Source of the DNA: Zunongwangia profunda SM-A87
GTDB taxonomy: Bacteria > Bacteroidota > Bacteroidia > Flavobacteriales > Flavobacteriaceae
NCBI RefSeq assembly: GCF_000023465.1
Contig: NC_014041.1
Coordinates: 2,796,001-2,860,000, forward strand
Reading direction: 5' to 3'
DNA: 64,000 bases
Made by a program: the position numbers and the translations under genes. Below, one piece after another: positions 62,720-64,000 of the stretch. How positions within the stretch are numbered: the first letter of the stretch is position 1; every line of letters starts with the position of its first letter. The notes beneath the pieces were generated by a model that saw only the letters and a list, made by a program, of their open reading frames with translations, ran no database searches and was not told where the DNA came from.

Positions 62720-63720
62720 ACTGTCAAAGTTTAAAAGTTAGAAAGTTCAAAGTTAGAATGTTCAAGGTTTAAAAAGTTGTTGTACGGTGAACAATCATTC
62801 AACATTTAAAATAATAGTTTATTGTCTCTTTTCTATATTCTAAATACAAATACCTCAGCTGTCATTTCGAGCGCAATGAAATGAAGCCGAGAAATCTCAA
62901 TCAACAATTTAAGTTAGAAAGTTTGAAAGTTCAAGGTTCAAAAGTTGTTGTACATGAACAATCATTCAAAATCCAAAATTCAAAAAAGTTCCATAATGGT
63001 CACTTCGAGTATCAAATTTTGGAAAGCAATGGAAAAATTTGATGTATCGAGAAGTCTGTTTTTTAGTAAAAAGTTTGAAAGTTCAAAGTTAGAATGTTCA
63101 AGGTTTAAAAGTTGTTGTACATGAACAATCATTCAACATTTAAAATAATAGTTTATTGTCTCTTTTCTATATTCTAAATACAAACACCTCCGCTGTCATT
63201 TCGAGCGCAATGAAATGAAGCCGAGAAATTTCAATCAACAATTTAAGTTAGAAAGTTTAAAAGTTGAAGGTTTAAAGTTGTTGTATATGAACAGTCATTT
63301 CAAATTCAACATTCAACATTCAAAAAAGTTCCATAATGGTCACTTCGAGTATCAAATTTTGGAAAGCAATGGAAAAATTTGATGTATCGAGAAGTCTGTT
63401 TTGAGTAAAAAGTTTGAAAGTTGAAAGTTCAAAAGTTCAAGGTTCAAGGTTCAAAAGTTATTGTACATGAACAGTCATTCAACATTCAAAACTCATCATC
63501 CTGTTTCCTGACTCTTGCGTCTCTTATGTATTTTCTCTTTTCTATATTCTAAATACAAAAACTCCGCTGTCATTTCGAGCGTAATGAAATGAAGCCGAGA
63601 AATCTCAATCAACAATTTAAGTTAGAAAGTTTAAAAGTTGAAAGTTCAAAAGTTATTGTACAGGAACAGTCATTCCAAATTCAACATTCAACATTTAAAA
63701 TAATAGTTTATCGTCTCCTC
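62720..63720. repeat. Intergenic repeat cluster B (REP-like modules)
   Basis: About 1 kb without a gene holds three copies of the 46-bp core (62859-62904, 63193-63238, 63567-63612) and two copies of the 59-bp palindrome (63001-63059, 63340-63398). They are joined by the same AAGTTCAAAAGTTGTTGTAC and AACATTCAA-type A/T-rich linkers as cluster A. Core copies differ by single bases (for example GAGAAATTTC in the second, GTAATG in the third). The 119-bp module 3 of cluster A is absent here. A short open frame at 63589-63804 is a repeat artefact. Confidence 0.9.
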
Positions 63721-63898
63721 CTACAGAATGATTTTAGAAGGAAAAATAGCTGCGTAAACCCAGCAATTATAGGGTTTGAAATAAAATTAAAATTATTTTA
63801 CTGAAAATCAAAGTGTTAAATCTGAAAATAAATCAAACATATAGTGATTTATCCAAATATTAGTTCCATCTTTGTCACTTATTAATTAATACATTAAC
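63721..63898. other. Upstream region of the cold-shock gene
   Basis: AT-rich, no gene. CATCTTTG at 63867-63874 is a 7/8 match to TAnnTTTG and may be the promoter; the implied leader of about 20 bases is shorter than classic cold-shock leaders. Confidence 0.35.
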
Positions 63899-64000
63899 AT
63901 GAGTAAAGGAACAGTAAAATTCTTTAACGATAGTAAAGGATTTGGATTTATCACTGAAGAAGGAGTAGACAAAGACCACTTTGTACACGTAACAGGTTTA
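63899..64000 (+). CDS. Cold-shock protein, 3'-truncated by window edge
   Basis: The first 34 codons are present and read [10 protein letters not shown], then RNP1 K-G-F-G-F-I and RNP2 F-V-H-V. This is the single-strand nucleic acid-binding CspA fold, which keeps mRNA unfolded. The rest lies outside the window. Confidence 0.95.
   Translation, partial: MSKGTVKFFNDSKGFGFITEEGVDKDHFVHVTGL

Noticed and set aside
62720..63720. Regularly recurring repeats considered as a CRISPR array
   Set aside because: Units are composite and unequally spaced, intervening sequences are themselves repeats rather than unique spacers, and no cas gene is present.
63589..63804. 71-codon frame in cluster B
   Set aside because: It begins in the 46-bp core repeat and shares its first residues with the frame at 34858, so it is a repeat artefact.

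Overview
The window looks like a chromosomal stretch from a marine-type member of the Flavobacteriaceae (Bacteroidota). Three things point there. Two large secreted proteins end in a gliding-motility/type B sorting domain of the type IX secretion system. Several genes carry the Bacteroidota promoter element TAnnTTTG. The DNA is AT-rich, and Shine-Dalgarno sites are not evident at the starts examined. The gene families (SatD, DUF3307, AEC, FUSC, M1 peptidase, GH30, sulfatase) fit as well. No phage, integrase, transposase, rRNA, tRNA or CRISPR array was seen. The genus was not determined.

Layout. 1-7.5 kb: 3' part of gyrA with a TPR protein, an NlpC/P60 hydrolase and thiolase, and a 7TM-HD (PgpH-like) phosphodiesterase. 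7.5-13.3 kb: GreA/B-like factor, SatD-DUF3307 pair, an aldehyde dehydrogenase-DUF72-NUDIX run, and a thioesterase. 13.3-17 kb: a minus-strand cluster with two different MscS-type channels, a membrane-anchored EEP hydrolase and a DUF3817 protein. 17-25 kb: galE, a YqaE/Pmp3 micro-gene, DUF1206 and VTT membrane proteins, SDR enzymes, an arsR-arsO-like pair and a quinone-reductase-like MDR enzyme. 25-30 kb: FUSC transporter, a DUF6155-like protein and the first T9SS-sorted protein. 30-34 kb: AEC transporter coupled to a Tat-signal aminotransferase, then a GH30 glycosidase. 34.2-35.1 kb: first intergenic repeat cluster. 35-43 kb: Crp-like regulator, Old Yellow Enzyme, membrane-tethered BRCT protein, MDR dehydrogenase, AEC plus FAD enzyme, AraC regulator and SDR. 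43-48.7 kb: M1 peptidase, MFS transporter, LysR-YeiH pair. 48.8-53 kb: rpiB-gnd-zwf-pgl, the oxidative pentose phosphate operon. 53-61 kb: second T9SS protein, membrane-tethered AraC-like protein, azoreductase, LigB-type dioxygenase, glycosyltransferase, GH1 glucosidase. 61-64 kb: sulfatase, second repeat cluster, and the start of a cold-shock gene.

The best-defined functional units are the oxidative pentose phosphate operon, which yields NADPH, and the LysR-YeiH pair, where two near-identical promoters (TTG-N20-TACTTTTG) and a perfect inverted repeat can be read directly. NADPH- or flavin-dependent enzymes (OYE, azoreductase, MDR, SDR, ArsO-like) are scattered around and would draw on that NADPH; this link is inference. 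GH30, GH1 and a sulfatase suggest use of plant or algal polysaccharides, but no SusC/SusD pair lies in the window.

The most unusual structure is the pair of intergenic repeat clusters at 34.2-35.1 and 62.7-63.7 kb. They are built from the same short palindromic modules, arranged in different combinations about 28 kb apart. No wholly new multi-gene system could be demonstrated. The best candidates for follow-up are the repeat clusters, the membrane-tethered BRCT and AraC-like proteins, and the Tat-aminotransferase/AEC unit.
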